DNA of 64,000 nucleotides from Nitratireductor mangrovi (GTDB lineage: Bacteria; Pseudomonadota; Alphaproteobacteria; Rhizobiales; Rhizobiaceae), in assembly GCF_007922615.2 (NCBI RefSeq), contig NZ_CP042301.2:1488001-1552000 (forward strand). Direction: 5' to 3'. Below, piece after piece: positions 1 to 10,900 of the stretch. The translations under genes and the position numbers were made by a program. The notes beneath the pieces are model-generated. The model saw nothing but the letters and a program-made list of their open reading frames with translations. It had not been told where the DNA came from and made no database searches. Each line of letters starts with the position of its first letter. Position 1 is the first letter of the stretch.

Positions 1-119
1 CGAAGAAACGCATCTATCCATGCCGATTATGTTACACGTCGGATGGCTACCGTTTCGTCACGTGCCTACTGCCGCAAATGTCGCGCCTACCGAAACAAAG
101 CATTTTCGATCGCGTGGCT

Positions 120-195
120 TGGTGAGCGCGCAGGGGCTCGAACCCTGGACCTACTGATTAAAAGTCAGTTGCTCTACCAACTGAGCTACGCGCTC
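120..195 (-). tRNA. tRNA-Lys (anticodon UUU)
   Basis: Read on the minus strand, a complete cloverleaf is visible. The acceptor stem GAGCGCG (195-189) pairs with CGCGCTC (130-124). The D arm is TAGCTCAGTTGGTAGAGC, the anticodon arm is ACTGA-CTTTTAA-TCAGT with UUU at positions 34-36, and the T arm contains GGTTCGAGCC. The discriminator is A and the CCA end is encoded (122-120). It decodes AAA/AAG lysine codons. No integrase or duplicated 3' end is seen nearby, so there is no sign that it serves as an attachment site here. Confidence 0.97.
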
Positions 196-414
196 CCGCG
201 GGGCAGGCCCCGAAGTGCGGCGGAAAATAGGGAGGCCGGCCCGAACGGTCAACCTGAAAAGCGATGACACCGCGCCGCTGTGCCCGCGTCTCTCGATGGG
301 CGGTCACGACCGGGACAATTCGCGCACCTAAGGGTGATTGGCAGTTGTGGCGCGGCGGGGTTATAGGCCGCACGAGCCATCGGCCGCAGGCCGGTGCATG
401 GCAGCAGGAAACGA

Positions 415-1164
415 ATGGCGATCGACGTCGGATATGCGAGCGCGGTCGGGGCAGGGGCGTTGTCGTTCCTGTCACCCTGCGTACTGCCGCTGGTGCCACC
501 CTATCTGTGCTATATGGCCGGCGTCTCGGTCGACGACTTCCGGCGCGACCACAGCACCACGCCCGTGGCGACCCGCACGCGGGCCGCGCTGCTTTCGGCC
601 GCGGTCTTTTTTGTGCTCGGCTTTTCGACCGTCTTCGTCGCGCTCGGCGCCGGTGCGTCGACCATCGGCGGGGTACTGCGCGCCTGGCAGCAGGAGCTTG
701 CCATCGTCGCCGGGGTACTGATCGTCATCATGGGGCTCAACTTTCTCGGCGTGTTGCGCATCCCGTTGCTGTCACGCGAGGCCCGCTTCCAGACCGGTGG
801 CGGACAGACCGGGCTGCTTCCCGCCTATCTGATGGGGCTTGCCTTCGCCTTCGGCTGGACGCCTTGCATCGGGCCGGTGCTCGGCCCGATCCTGACCCTG
901 GCGGGTGGCCGCGAGACGGTCGGCGAGGGGGCGGCGCTGCTCCTTGCCTATTCGCTCGGCCTTGGCATTCCCTTCCTGATCGCGGCCTTTTTTTCGGGCG
1001 CCTTCATGCGGTTCCTGGCGCGCTTCCGGGTGCATCTCGGACGCGTGGAGAAGATAATGGGTGGCTTACTGGTCATTGCCGGCATCCTGTTCCTGACCGG
1101 CGGTATCCAGGCCGCCTCATACTGGTTGCTCGAAACCTTTCCGGCACTCGGCATGCTTGGATAA
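415..1164 (+). CDS. ccdA: CcdA-type cytochrome c biogenesis / thiol-disulfide transmembrane protein
   Basis: This is a 249-residue polytopic membrane protein of the CcdA/DsbD-beta family. The family moves reducing equivalents from cytosolic thioredoxin across the inner membrane for cytochrome c maturation and periplasmic thiol reduction. Visible hallmarks are the first Cys-Pro helix (LSPCVLPLVPPYLCY, about residues 20-34) and the second (FGWTPCIGPVLG, about residue 150). Six hydrophobic segments can be counted. The ATG at 415 is preferred over the in-frame ATG at 394 because AGGAA sits 8-9 bases upstream and the protein then begins just before the first membrane helix. It stands alone, downstream of tRNA-Lys and 99 bp before glmU. 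Confidence 0.9.
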   Translation: MAIDVGYASAVGAGALSFLSPCVLPLVPPYLCYMAGVSVDDFRRDHSTTPVATRTRAALLSAAVFFVLGFSTVFVALGAGASTIGGVLRAWQQELAIVAGVLIVIMGLNFLGVLRIPLLSREARFQTGGGQTGLLPAYLMGLAFAFGWTPCIGPVLGPILTLAGGRETVGEGAALLLAYSLGLGIPFLIAAFFSGAFMRFLARFRVHLGRVEKIMGGLLVIAGILFLTGGIQAASYWLLETFPALGMLG

Positions 1165-1263
1165 GTGCCCGCACACCGGTGCGGATTGGATTGCGTCGCC
1201 GGCAGTGCTAGGTGATCCCACCAGAACCGACGAGATTTCCCGAAAGCCCGACGGAACCCATTG

Positions 1264-2652
1264 ATGAGCGAACGCACCTGCCTGTCCATCATTCTCGCCG
1301 CCGGCGAAGGCACGCGCATGAGAAGCGCACTGCCCAAGGTGCTGCATCCGATTGCCGGCCTGCCCATGGTCGCGCATGTGCTGAAGGCGGCGCGCTCGGC
1401 CGGCAGCGGCCAGCTGGCGGTCGTCGTTGGCCATGGCGCCGACAAGGTCGCGGACGAGGTCAAGCGCGCGAGCGGCGACGTCGAGACGTTCGTGCAGGCC
1501 GAGAGGCTGGGCACCGCGCATGCCGTGCTTGCGGCTCGCGAGGCGATCGCGCGCGGTTTCGACGAGATTCTGGTCATGTTCGGCGACACGCCGCTGATCG
1601 AAGCCGACGCGCTGGCGCGCGCGCGCGACGGTCTGGCCGACGGTGCGGCTGTTGTTGTCATGGGTTTCCGGACCGACAACCCGACCGGCTATGGCCGCCT
1701 GATCGAAAAGAACGGGCACCTGACCGACATTCGCGAGGAACGCGACTGCTCCGACAAGGAGCGCCGCATCACCTTCTGCAATGGCGGCCTGATGGCGATC
1801 GACGGCCGGCAGGCGCTGGCGCTGCTCGATGCCGTCGGCAACGATAACGCCAAGGGCGAATTCTATCTGACCGACATCGTCGGCATCGCGCACCGGCAGG
1901 GCCTGCGGGTCGTTGCCACGGAGGTAGCATTCGAGAACGTGCTTGGCATCAACAACCGTGCGGAACTCGCCGAGGCGGAGGCGATCTGGCAGGCTCGCCG
2001 GCGGCGCAAGCTCATGCTCGAGGGCGTCGCCATGGCGGCACCCGAGACCGTATTCCTCTCCCATGATACCGAAATCGGCCCCGACACTACGATCGAGCCG
2101 CAGGTGATCTTCGGGCCCGGCGTTCGCGTTGCCGGCGGCGCGAGAATCCGCGGCTTCTCCCATATCGAGGGCGCGACAGTGGCGAGCGGCGCGGAGGTTG
2201 GGCCTTTTGCGCGGCTGCGGCCGGGCGCCGAGCTGGCCGAAGGCTCCAAGGTCGGCAATTTCTGCGAGGTCAAGGCGGCCGACATCGGGCCGGGTGCCAA
2301 GGTCAACCATCTGACCTATATCGGCGACGCCACGATCGGGGCCGAGGCCAATATCGGCGCCGGCACCATCACCTGCAACTATAATGGCTACACCAAGGAC
2401 CGCACCGAGATCGGCCGTGGAACCTTCGTCGGCTCGAACTCCTCCCTCGTCGCCCCGGTATCGATCGGCGACAACGCCTATATCGCCTCGGGCAGCGTCA
2501 TTGTCGCCGACGTGCCGGCCGATGCGCTGGCTTTCGGGCGGGCCAAGCAGGAGGTGAAGGAAGGTCGCGCGCCAATGTTGAGGGAGCGCTACCGCCAGGA
2601 AAAGGAACGCCGGCTCGCGGCAAAGCGCAGCGCGCCCGCCTCGGGCGAATAG
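1264..2652 (+). CDS. glmU: Bifunctional UDP-N-acetylglucosamine pyrophosphorylase / glucosamine-1-phosphate N-acetyltransferase
   Basis: It makes UDP-GlcNAc for peptidoglycan and lipid A in two steps: acetylation of glucosamine-1-phosphate, then uridylyl transfer. The N-terminal nucleotidyltransferase half shows the LAAGEGTRM signature with PKVL at about residues 11-27. The C-terminal half is a left-handed beta-helix with hexapeptide repeats ([25 protein letters not shown]). Its 462 residues are close to the usual length of about 455. The in-frame TTG just before the ATG (1261) is ignored in favour of ATG 1264. glmS follows 118 bp downstream on the same strand, which places two steps of amino-sugar synthesis together. 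Confidence 0.97.
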   Translation: MSERTCLSIILAAGEGTRMRSALPKVLHPIAGLPMVAHVLKAARSAGSGQLAVVVGHGADKVADEVKRASGDVETFVQAERLGTAHAVLAAREAIARGFDEILVMFGDTPLIEADALARARDGLADGAAVVVMGFRTDNPTGYGRLIEKNGHLTDIREERDCSDKERRITFCNGGLMAIDGRQALALLDAVGNDNAKGEFYLTDIVGIAHRQGLRVVATEVAFENVLGINNRAELAEAEAIWQARRRRKLMLEGVAMAAPETVFLSHDTEIGPDTTIEPQVIFGPGVRVAGGARIRGFSHIEGATVASGAEVGPFARLRPGAELAEGSKVGNFCEVKAADIGPGAKVNHLTYIGDATIGAEANIGAGTITCNYNGYTKDRTEIGRGTFVGSNSSLVAPVSIGDNAYIASGSVIVADVPADALAFGRAKQEVKEGRAPMLRERYRQEKERRLAAKRSAPASGE

Positions 2653-2770
2653 CGTCGCCATCTGCCGGCTGTCATTAACTGAAAACTCTTTTTACTTCCG
2701 TCGCGCCTTGTAACCACCTAAATCCTCGCGGATTGAGGGGCCGGTCGAATCGAAGCGGGGAACAATCGCC

Positions 2771-4597
2771 ATGTGCGGAATCGTAGCAATTGTCGGCAAC
2801 ACGCCCGTCGCGCCGCTGATCGTCGACGCGCTGAAACGGCTGGAATATCGCGGCTATGACTCGGCCGGCGTCGCCACAATCCATGGTGGCCGTCTCGACC
2901 GCCGCAGGGCGGAAGGCAAGCTGGTCAACCTCGAGCGCAGGATCGCCGACCAGCCGCTGACCGGCACCATCGGCATCGGCCATACCCGCTGGGCCACCCA
3001 CGGCGTTCCCAACGAGACCAACGCCCACCCGCATTTTTCCAACGACGATGTCGCCATCGTCCACAACGGCATCATCGAGAACTTCGCCGAGCTTCGCGCC
3101 GAGCTTCTCGCCGACGGCTACACCTTCGCCTCGCAGACCGACACCGAAGTGGTGGCGCACCTGATCTCGCGCGAGCTGGCGCGCGGCAGCGCGGCCGTCG
3201 ACGCGGCCTTCGCCGCGCTGAAGCGGCTCGAGGGCGCCTTCGCGCTCGCCATCATCTTCCGCGGCGATGAAGACCTGATCGTCGGTGCCCGCAACGGCCC
3301 GCCGCTGGCGATAGGCCATGGCGACGGCGAGATGTTCCTGGGTTCAGACGCGATCGCGCTGGCGCCCTTCACCAACGCGGTCACCTATCTGGAGGATGGC
3401 GACTGGGCTGTGGTGCGGCGCGGCGGGCTCGAAATCTTCGACATGAACGGCCACCGCGTCGAACGCGCACAGCAGCAATCGATCGGCACCAAGTTCCTGG
3501 TCGACAAGGGCAACCACCGCCACTTCATGGAAAAGGAGATCCACGAACAGCCCGAAGTGATCTCCCACACGCTGTCGCACTACATCGATTTCGCCGAACG
3601 GACGACGAAGTCGGACGCGATCCCCTTCGACTTTGCCAATCTCGACCGGATTGCGATCTCGGCCTGCGGAACCGCCTATCTGGCCGGCCTCGTCTCCAAA
3701 TACTGGTTCGAACGGCTGGCCCGGCTGCCCGTCGACATCGATATCGCATCCGAGTTCCGCTACCGCGAGATGCCGCTGTCGAAAAGGAGCGCGGCGCTGT
3801 TTGTCTCGCAGTCGGGCGAGACCGCCGACACGCTTGCCTCGCTGCGCTATTGCCGGCAGCAAGGCGTTGCGATCGGCGCCATCGTCAATGTGCAGGAATC
3901 GACCATCGCACGCGAGTCGGACGGCATCTTCCCGACGCTGGCCGGGCCGGAAATCGGCGTCGCCTCGACCAAGGCCTTCACCTGCCAGCTTTCCGTGCTT
4001 GCCTCTCTCGCTTTGCGCGCGGCCAAAGAACGCGGAACCATTTCGGCGGAGGAGGAGAAGGCGCATGTGCGCGCGCTGACCGAGGCGCCGCGCTATACCA
4101 GCCAGGTGCTGAAGCTCGAACAACAGGTAGAAAAGGTCGCCCGCGAACTGACGCACTACAAGCACGTGCTTTATCTCGGCCGCGACACCAACTATCCGCT
4201 CGCCATGGAAGGCGCGCTGAAGCTCAAGGAAATATCCTACATTCACGCCGAGGGTTACGCGGCGGGCGAACTCAAGCACGGTCCGATCGCGTTGATCGAC
4301 GAAAACATGCCGGTGATCGTGATCGCACCACATGACCACATCTTCGACAAGACCGTCTCCAACATGCAGGAGGTGGCGGCCCGCGGCGGCAAGATCATCC
4401 TGATCACCGACCGCAAGGGCGCCGAACGCGCCGGCATCGACACGCTTGAAACGATCGTCATGCCCGACGTTCCGCAGTTCGTGGCGCCAATCGTCTATGC
4501 GCTGCCGATCCAGATGCTGGCCTATTATACGGCGGTGTTCATGGGAACCGACGTCGACCAGCCGCGCAACCTGGCGAAGTCGGTGACCGTCGAATAG
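2771..4597 (+). CDS. glmS: Glutamine--fructose-6-phosphate aminotransferase (isomerizing)
   Basis: It catalyses the first committed step of hexosamine synthesis: fructose-6-P + glutamine -> glucosamine-6-P + glutamate. The protein starts MCGIVAIVG, so Cys2 becomes the N-terminal nucleophile of the class II glutaminase domain (about 1-220; GHTRWATHG motif near residue 72). Two SIS sugar-isomerase domains follow (SACGTAYLAG, FVSQSGETADT; second domain LKLKEISYIHAEGYAAGELKHGP). The C-terminus is the typical LAKSVTVE. At 608 residues it is full length. The preceding 118-bp gap contains no recognisable ribozyme or GlmZ-type site. Confidence 0.98.
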   Translation: MCGIVAIVGNTPVAPLIVDALKRLEYRGYDSAGVATIHGGRLDRRRAEGKLVNLERRIADQPLTGTIGIGHTRWATHGVPNETNAHPHFSNDDVAIVHNGIIENFAELRAELLADGYTFASQTDTEVVAHLISRELARGSAAVDAAFAALKRLEGAFALAIIFRGDEDLIVGARNGPPLAIGHGDGEMFLGSDAIALAPFTNAVTYLEDGDWAVVRRGGLEIFDMNGHRVERAQQQSIGTKFLVDKGNHRHFMEKEIHEQPEVISHTLSHYIDFAERTTKSDAIPFDFANLDRIAISACGTAYLAGLVSKYWFERLARLPVDIDIASEFRYREMPLSKRSAALFVSQSGETADTLASLRYCRQQGVAIGAIVNVQESTIARESDGIFPTLAGPEIGVASTKAFTCQLSVLASLALRAAKERGTISAEEEKAHVRALTEAPRYTSQVLKLEQQVEKVARELTHYKHVLYLGRDTNYPLAMEGALKLKEISYIHAEGYAAGELKHGPIALIDENMPVIVIAPHDHIFDKTVSNMQEVAARGGKIILITDRKGAERAGIDTLETIVMPDVPQFVAPIVYALPIQMLAYYTAVFMGTDVDQPRNLAKSVTVE

Positions 4598-4630
4598 CTT
4601 TCGGCAAAGCGCCGTCCGGCGACCTTGCCG

Positions 4631-4648
4631 ACGCCGCGGAAGCGGCGT
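4631..4648 (+). terminator. Stem-loop downstream of glmS
   Basis: ACGCCGC (4631-4637), loop GGAA, GCGGCGT (4642-4648): a perfect 7-bp stem closed by a GNRA-type tetraloop, 34 bp after the glmS stop. No U-run follows, so it may act as an mRNA 3'-end stabiliser or a weak or factor-dependent terminator rather than a classical intrinsic terminator. Confidence 0.4.
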
Positions 4649-4739
4649 AGGACTTTGCGTGAAACGTCTCGCCATTCATAATTCGGTCGTCATGCACTAT
4701 CTATCGTGCAACGTTTGACCCTGCACGCTCCGGGAGCCG

Positions 4740-5444
4740 ATGTCTGAGCAGCCCAAGCACCGCGGCATGACCCGCCTGCGCAACTACTTCCTGACCGGCT
4801 TCGTCGTATGTGCGCCGCTGGCCATCACGGCCTACCTGTCCTGGTCGCTCATCGGCTGGGTGGATTCCTGGGTCAAACCCTACATCCCGGCCCGCTACAA
4901 CCCGGACAACTACCTGCCATTCGCAGTGCCCGGTTTCGGGCTTATCGTGGCGCTGGTGCTGATCACGCTGGTCGGTTTCCTGACCGCCAACTTCATCGGG
5001 CGCTCGATCGTCTCCTATGGCGAGGATATGCTCGGGCGCATGCCGCTGGTGCGCTCGATCTATCGCGGCCTGAAGCAGATCTTCGAAACCGTGCTGTCGC
5101 ACAAATCCGATGTCTTCAAGAAGGTCGCGTTGATCGAATATCCGCGTCGCGGCGCATGGGCGATCGTTTTCGTGTCCTCAGAGCGCGAATCCGAGGTCAA
5201 CCACCTGATCGAGCCGCATGCGGGGCGCACAATCGCAGTCTTTCTGCCCTCGACGCCGAACCCGACCACCGGCTTCCTCATGTACGTGCCGAAATCCGAG
5301 GTGATCGAACTGTCGATGACGGTGGAGGAGGCAGCCAAGCTTGTCATCTCCGCGGGCCTCGTGACGCCCGAATACCAGAAACTGACCCAGCAGCTCGCCG
5401 AGGATGCGCTTCGGGGCGACCAGAAACGGCCAGCAGCCGAGTAG
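4740..5444 (+). CDS. DUF502 family membrane protein
   Basis: This is a 234-residue protein of the DUF502 family; no biochemical role is established. Two N-terminal hydrophobic segments are visible (about residues 17-45 and 65-90). They are followed by the conserved stretch LVRSIYRGLKQIFETVL and a soluble part with the family motif FLPSTPNPTTGFLMYVP. The C-terminal tail is charged and ends KRPAAE. It lies between glmS and recG, and its stop codon nearly abuts the convergent recG stop (3 bp apart). The position next to glmS and recG is what one expects in this bacterial group and gives no functional clue. Confidence 0.85.
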   Translation: MSEQPKHRGMTRLRNYFLTGFVVCAPLAITAYLSWSLIGWVDSWVKPYIPARYNPDNYLPFAVPGFGLIVALVLITLVGFLTANFIGRSIVSYGEDMLGRMPLVRSIYRGLKQIFETVLSHKSDVFKKVALIEYPRRGAWAIVFVSSERESEVNHLIEPHAGRTIAVFLPSTPNPTTGFLMYVPKSEVIELSMTVEEAAKLVISAGLVTPEYQKLTQQLAEDALRGDQKRPAAE

Positions 5445-5447
5445 TGG

Positions 5448-7556
5448 TCAGCCCGACCGCAACAGGCGGATCGCTGCATCCCTGCCAAAGATATAAAGCA
5501 GCAGGCGAAGCGCCTCGCCGCGCGGCGAGGTCAGTTCGGGATCCTGCTCCAGCACCAATCGCGCGTCGCTGCGAGCGGTTTCCAGCAAGTCGGCATGCGC
5601 TTCGATGCGGGCCACCTGGAAACCCGGTGTTCCGGACTGGCGCGTGCCGAGCAGTTCACCTTCGCCGCGCAGCTTCAGGTCTTCCTCGGCGATGACGAAG
5701 CCATCCTCGGTGTCGCGCATGACGGAAAGGCGTTTGGTCGCCGTCTCGCCGAGCGGTCCCTTGTAGAGCAGCACGCAGGTCGACGGCTTGTCGCCACGGC
5801 CGACGCGGCCACGCAGTTGGTGCAGCTGCGCGAGGCCGAAACGTTCGGCATGTTCGATCACCATGATCGTGGCGTCCGGCACGTCGACACCGACCTCGAT
5901 GACCGTGGTGGCGACGAGCAGCCTTGTCTCGCCGGACTTGAAGGCGCGCATCGCTTCGTTCTTGTCGGCGCCCTTCATGCGCCCATGCACCAGCCCGACC
6001 GTGTCGCCGAAACGCGGCGCCAGCAGCGAATGGCGCTCTTCGGCCGACATCAGCCCGGCCTCTTCGGACTCCTCGACCAGCGGGCAGATCCAATAGACCT
6101 TCTGTCCCTCGGCGAGCGCGCTGGCGATGCGGTCGAGGAGGTCGGCGAGCCGCTCGGTGGGCAGAGTGACGGTGACGACAGGACGGCGGCCGGCCGGCTT
6201 ATCCGTCAGCCGCGACACGTCCATGTCGCCGAAGGCCGTCAGCACCAGCGTGCGCGGGATCGGGGTCGCCGTCATCACCAGCATGTCCGGCGCAACACCC
6301 TTCGAGGTCAGGGCGAGGCGCTGGTGCACGCCAAAGCGATGCTGCTCGTCGATGATTGCCAGCACCAGTTCCTTGTAGCGGACCTCGTCCTGGAAGAGCG
6401 CGTGGGTGCCGACCACAATGCCGGTGGCGCCGTCCTCGATGCCCGCCAGGATTTCGCGCCGCTCGCGGCCCTTTTCGCGGCCGGTCAGGATTGCCGTCTC
6501 TATCCCCGCCTTTCTTGCCAGCGGCGCGATGGTGGCAAAATGCTGGCGAGCGAGGATCTCGGTCGGCGCCATCAGTACCGACTGGCCGCCGGCCTCGGAC
6601 GCGCGCGCCATGGCGAGCAGGCCGACCACGGTCTTGCCGGAACCGACGTCGCCCTGCAGCAGCCGCAACATGCGCTCCGGCCGGGCAAGGTCGTCGGCGA
6701 TCTCGGCAAAGGCCTGCTGCTGTGAACCGGTCAGCGTATAGGGCAGGGCGGCGCGAATGGCCTCGACCAGCTGGCCGTCGCCGGACAGCGGCCGGCCCGA
6801 CAGGCGCCGGATACGGGCGCGCACAAGCGCGAGCGAGAGCTGGTTGGCGAGAAGTTCGTCATAAGCCAGACGCCGGCGCGCGGGATTGTCGAGGTCGACA
6901 TCCTCCGGTCCCGCAGGGTGGTGCAACCGCGCCAGCGCGCTGCCAAAGGCGGGAAAACTATGGCGGCGCATCAAAGCCTCGTCGAGCCATTCGGGCAGGT
7001 CGGGCACATTGGCCAGGGCCTGCTCGAGCGAGCGGCGCAGCACCCGCGGCGAGAGCCCGGCGGTCAATGGGTAGACCGCCTCGACCAGCGGCAACGAGGC
7101 AGCCTCGGTCGCATTCACGATGTGGTCGGGATGCACCATCGAGGGCCGCCCGTTGAACCACTCCATGCGCCCGCTCACGACCACGTTTTCGCCAACCGGC
7201 AATGCCCTTTCGAGCCAGTTCTGCTTGGCGTGAAAGAAGGTCAGCGCGATCTCACCGGTCTCGTCGTGGGCAAAGACCCTGTAGGGCACGTTGCTCCTGC
7301 CGCGCGGCGACGGCTGGTGCCGGTCGACCCTCAGGTCGAGTGTCACGATCGCGCCCTCCGGGGCTGCGGCGATGCCCGGACGGTTGCGGCGGTCGATCAG
7401 CGAATGCGGCAGCACGAAAAGAAGGTCGCCGACCCTGACGTCGCGACCGGCAAGATCGGCGGGCACGATCCTGGCCAACAGGTCAGCGATCTTGGCGCCG
7501 ACGCCGTCGAGCGCGGTGGCCGGAGCGAACAGGGGATCGAGACGTGAGGGCCGCAT
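5448..7556 (-). CDS. recG: ATP-dependent DNA helicase RecG
   Basis: RecG is a superfamily 2 helicase that remodels stalled replication forks and branch-migrates Holliday junctions. The protein has 702 residues, the family's usual length. Visible are an N-terminal OB-fold wedge domain (about 60-160), Walker A GDVGSGKT (near 305), the DEQHRFG box (motif II), SATPIPRT (motif III), VATTVIEVGVDVPDA, and the QLRGRVGRG motif VI. The C-terminal RecG domain (GTRQSGTPGF) is present. It is convergent with the DUF502 gene and divergent from sdhE, with 91 bp between the two start codons. Confidence 0.97.
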   Translation of the reverse strand: MRPSRLDPLFAPATALDGVGAKIADLLARIVPADLAGRDVRVGDLLFVLPHSLIDRRNRPGIAAAPEGAIVTLDLRVDRHQPSPRGRSNVPYRVFAHDETGEIALTFFHAKQNWLERALPVGENVVVSGRMEWFNGRPSMVHPDHIVNATEAASLPLVEAVYPLTAGLSPRVLRRSLEQALANVPDLPEWLDEALMRRHSFPAFGSALARLHHPAGPEDVDLDNPARRRLAYDELLANQLSLALVRARIRRLSGRPLSGDGQLVEAIRAALPYTLTGSQQQAFAEIADDLARPERMLRLLQGDVGSGKTVVGLLAMARASEAGGQSVLMAPTEILARQHFATIAPLARKAGIETAILTGREKGRERREILAGIEDGATGIVVGTHALFQDEVRYKELVLAIIDEQHRFGVHQRLALTSKGVAPDMLVMTATPIPRTLVLTAFGDMDVSRLTDKPAGRRPVVTVTLPTERLADLLDRIASALAEGQKVYWICPLVEESEEAGLMSAEERHSLLAPRFGDTVGLVHGRMKGADKNEAMRAFKSGETRLLVATTVIEVGVDVPDATIMVIEHAERFGLAQLHQLRGRVGRGDKPSTCVLLYKGPLGETATKRLSVMRDTEDGFVIAEEDLKLRGEGELLGTRQSGTPGFQVARIEAHADLLETARSDARLVLEQDPELTSPRGEALRLLLYIFGRDAAIRLLRSG

Positions 7557-7647
7557 GACGTGTCAACAATATGAGGCAGGCGATGGCGCGCAAGGCTGAC
7601 ACCGGCGTCGATCCACTATATATCGCCTCGCGAAGGATGATCGTCGG

Positions 7648-7935
7648 ATGACAGGCACCACAAGAAGCAGCGGCACCCTGGAGGTGCGGCGGCGCAAGGC
7701 GCACTACCGCGCCCGGCATCGCGGCATGCGCGAGATGGATCTGCTTCTCGGCACCTTCGCCGACGCCAGCGTCGACACGCTGTCGGCGGCGGACATCGAT
7801 GTGTTCGAGGATCTCCTGGAAGTGCCGGATGCCGAACTCTTCAAATGGATGACCGGCGAGGCGCCGGTCCCCGACCACCACGACACCGAACTTTTTCGCC
7901 GGATCCAGGCCTTCTGCCGGGTCTTGCCGATCTGA
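7648..7935 (+). CDS. sdhE: FAD assembly factor SdhE (succinate dehydrogenase assembly factor 2)
   Basis: It is a 95-residue, all-helical protein of the SdhE/Sdh5 family that promotes covalent flavinylation of SdhA. The family signature RGxxE is seen as RGMREMD (about residues 31-37), followed by the LLGTFAD segment and the acidic core DIDVFEDLLEVPDAELFKWM. It ends 12 bp before mfd on the same strand, so the two are probably cotranscribed. This sdhE-mfd adjacency is usual in Rhizobiales and does not imply a shared function. Confidence 0.9.
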   Translation: MTGTTRSSGTLEVRRRKAHYRARHRGMREMDLLLGTFADASVDTLSAADIDVFEDLLEVPDAELFKWMTGEAPVPDHHDTELFRRIQAFCRVLPI

Positions 7936-7947
7936 CATAGCCCTTTC

Positions 7948-10900
7948 ATGACACTGCTTCCAAAATTCGGCCTGGCGTCAGCCGCACCCGGCCCGGTCAC
8001 CGTCGCCGGCGTTGCCGACGGCTTCGAGGCCTTCGCACTTGCCGCCATCTCCGCTGAGGCGGCCACGGACTGTCCGATGCTTTTCGTCGCTCGTGACGGC
8101 CAGCGCATCCCAGCGATCCGCGAAGCCCTGGCCTTCGTGGCGCCCGGTCTGCCGGTGCTCGAACTGCCCGCATGGGACTGTCTTCCCTACGACCGCGTAT
8201 CGCCGGGCGCGGACGCCGCCGCGCGGCGGCTCGACGCGCTGGGCGCCATGATTGCGCTGAAAAAGGCGCCGCACCGGGCGATCGTGCTCTCGACAGTGAA
8301 CGCGATCCTGCAGCGCATTCCGCCGGCGGCCGCATTGGAGAGCCAGTTTCTGACGGTCAGGCCGGGCAACCAGATCGACATGAAGGTGCTTGTCGAGCGG
8401 CTGGAGACCAGCGGCTTCGAGCGCACCGGCACGGTTCGCGACGTGTCCGAATACGCCGTGCGCGGCGGCATCCTCGACCTTTTCGCGCCCGGATCGCCCG
8501 AGCCGCTGCGGCTCGACTTCTTCGGCGATACGCTGGAATCGATCCGCGCCTTCGATCCCGCCACCCAGCGCACCACCAGCCAGCGCAACGAACTCGTGCT
8601 CAAGCCTGCCAGCGAGGTCGCGCTGACGCCGGAAGCAGTCAGCCGCTTTCGTCGCGCCTATATCGAGGCTTTTGGCGCGCCCTCGCGCGACGACGCGCTC
8701 TATGCCGCAATCAGCGAAGGTCGGCGCTTCGCCGGCATGGAGCACTGGCTGCCGTTCTTTCACGAGGGCATGCAAACCGTCTTCGACTACCTGCCGGACG
8801 TGCCCGTCGTCTTCGATACGCTTGCCAACGACTCCCTCGGCGAGCGGCATGACCTCATCCGCGACCATTACGAGGCCCGCCGCAACCAGGCAGAAGGCAA
8901 GGGGCTGGCGGACGCCACGCCCTACAAGCCATTGCCGCCCGAGCTTCTCTATCTCGATCAAGACGAAGTCTCGGCGGCCGCCTCACAGAGGCTGCGCTGC
9001 GATCTCACAGCATTCGAAACACCGGACTCGGCGGGGCGGCGCGTCGTTCATGCCCGTTCCAAGGCTGGCCGCACCTTCGCCGCCGAACGCGCCGATCCCT
9101 CCGCCAATGTGTTCGATCACGCCGTTCGCCACCTGACCGCACTTCGCGCATCGGGCAAACGCGTCATGATCGCCGGCTGGACCGAGGGATCGCTCGACCG
9201 TCTGTCGCAGATCCTCGACGAACACGGCCTCGGCGGGATGGAGCGCGCGGCCGACCTTGCCGAGCTGGACAAGCTGCCTCCGCAGGAAGCGGGGCTCGCG
9301 GTCCTGCCGGTCGAGACCGGGTTCGAGACCGAGCGGCTCGCGGTCGTGTCAGAACAGGATATCCTCGGCGACAGGCTGGTGCGCCGTTCGCGCCGCAAGC
9401 GCAGCGCCGACTTCATCACCGAGCTGTCCTCGCTCGCCTCCGGCGACATCGTCGTTCACGCCGACCATGGTATCGGCCGTTTCATCGGCCTGCGCACGGT
9501 CGAGGCGGCAGGCGCTCCGCATGACTGCCTGGAGCTGCATTATGCCGGCGATGACCGGCTGTTCCTGCCGGTCGAAAACATCGAGCTGCTGTCGCGCTAT
9601 GGTTCCGACGCGGCCGACACGGCGCTCGACCGGCTGGGCGGCGGCAACTGGCAGGCGCGCAAGGCGCGGCTCAAGAAGAAGCTTTTGGAAATGGCCGGCC
9701 AACTCATCCGCATCGCCGCCGAGCGCGAGATGCGCGGCGCACCGGCGATCCGGCCACCCCACGGCCTTTACGGTGAATTTGCAGCCCGTTTCCCCTACGA
9801 GGAGACGGAGGACCAGCAGGGCGCGATCGACGCCGTCATCGATGACCTTGGCGCGGGGCGCCCGATGGACCGGCTGATCTGTGGCGATGTCGGCTTCGGC
9901 AAGACCGAGGTGGCGCTGCGCGCCGCCTTCCTCGCCGCCATGGAAGGGTTTCAGGTCGCCGTGGTGGTTCCGACCACGCTGCTGGCCCGCCAGCATTACC
10001 GGACCTTCGCCGAACGTTTTTCCGGCCTGCCGGTGCGGGTGCGCCAGGCGTCGCGGCTGGTCGGCGCCAAGGAGCTCGCCGAGACCAAGAAGGGCCTCTG
10101 CGACGGCACGGTCGACATCGTGGTCGGCACCCACGCGTTGCTTGGCGCCTCGGTGCGGTTCAAGAATCTGGGGCTGCTGATCATCGACGAGGAGCAGCAT
10201 TTCGGCGTCAAGCACAAGGAACGGCTGAAGGAGCTGAAATCCGACGTGCACGTCCTGACCCTGTCGGCGACGCCGATCCCGCGCACGCTGCAACTGGCGC
10301 TGACGGGAGTGCGCGAACTGTCGCTGATCGCCACTGCGCCCGTCGACCGCATGGCAGTAAGAACCTTCATCTCGCCCTTCGACGCGCTCGTCATCCGCGA
10401 GACCCTGCTGCGCGAGCGCTATCGCGGCGGCCAGAGCTTCTATGTCGTGCCGCGCATCAGCGATCTGGCCGAAATATCCGGATTCCTGAAGGAATCGGTG
10501 CCCGAACTGAAGGTCGCAACGGCTCACGGACAATTGCCGCCGGGCGAACTCGACGACATCATGAACGCCTTCTATGACGGCAAGTTCGACGTGCTGCTGT
10601 CGACCACGATCGTCGAATCCGGGCTCGACATTCCGACCGCCAATACGCTGATCGTGCATCGTGCCGACATGTTCGGGCTCGCCCAGCTCTACCAGCTTCG
10701 CGGCCGGGTCGGGCGCTCCAAGGTGCGCGCCTACGCGCTGTTCACGCTGCCCGCCAACCGCACGCTGACCGCCAATGCCGACCGTCGGCTCAAGGTGCTG
10801 CAGTCGCTCGACACGCTCGGCGCGGGTTTCCAGCTTGCCAGCCACGACCTCGACATTCGCGGCGCCGGAAATCTGCTTGGCGAGGAACAGTCGGGCCACA

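Noticed and set aside
120..195. tRNA-Lys as an integration site
   Set aside because: No integrase, no inverted or direct copy of the tRNA 3' end and no composition change were seen next to it; the neighbours are core genes.
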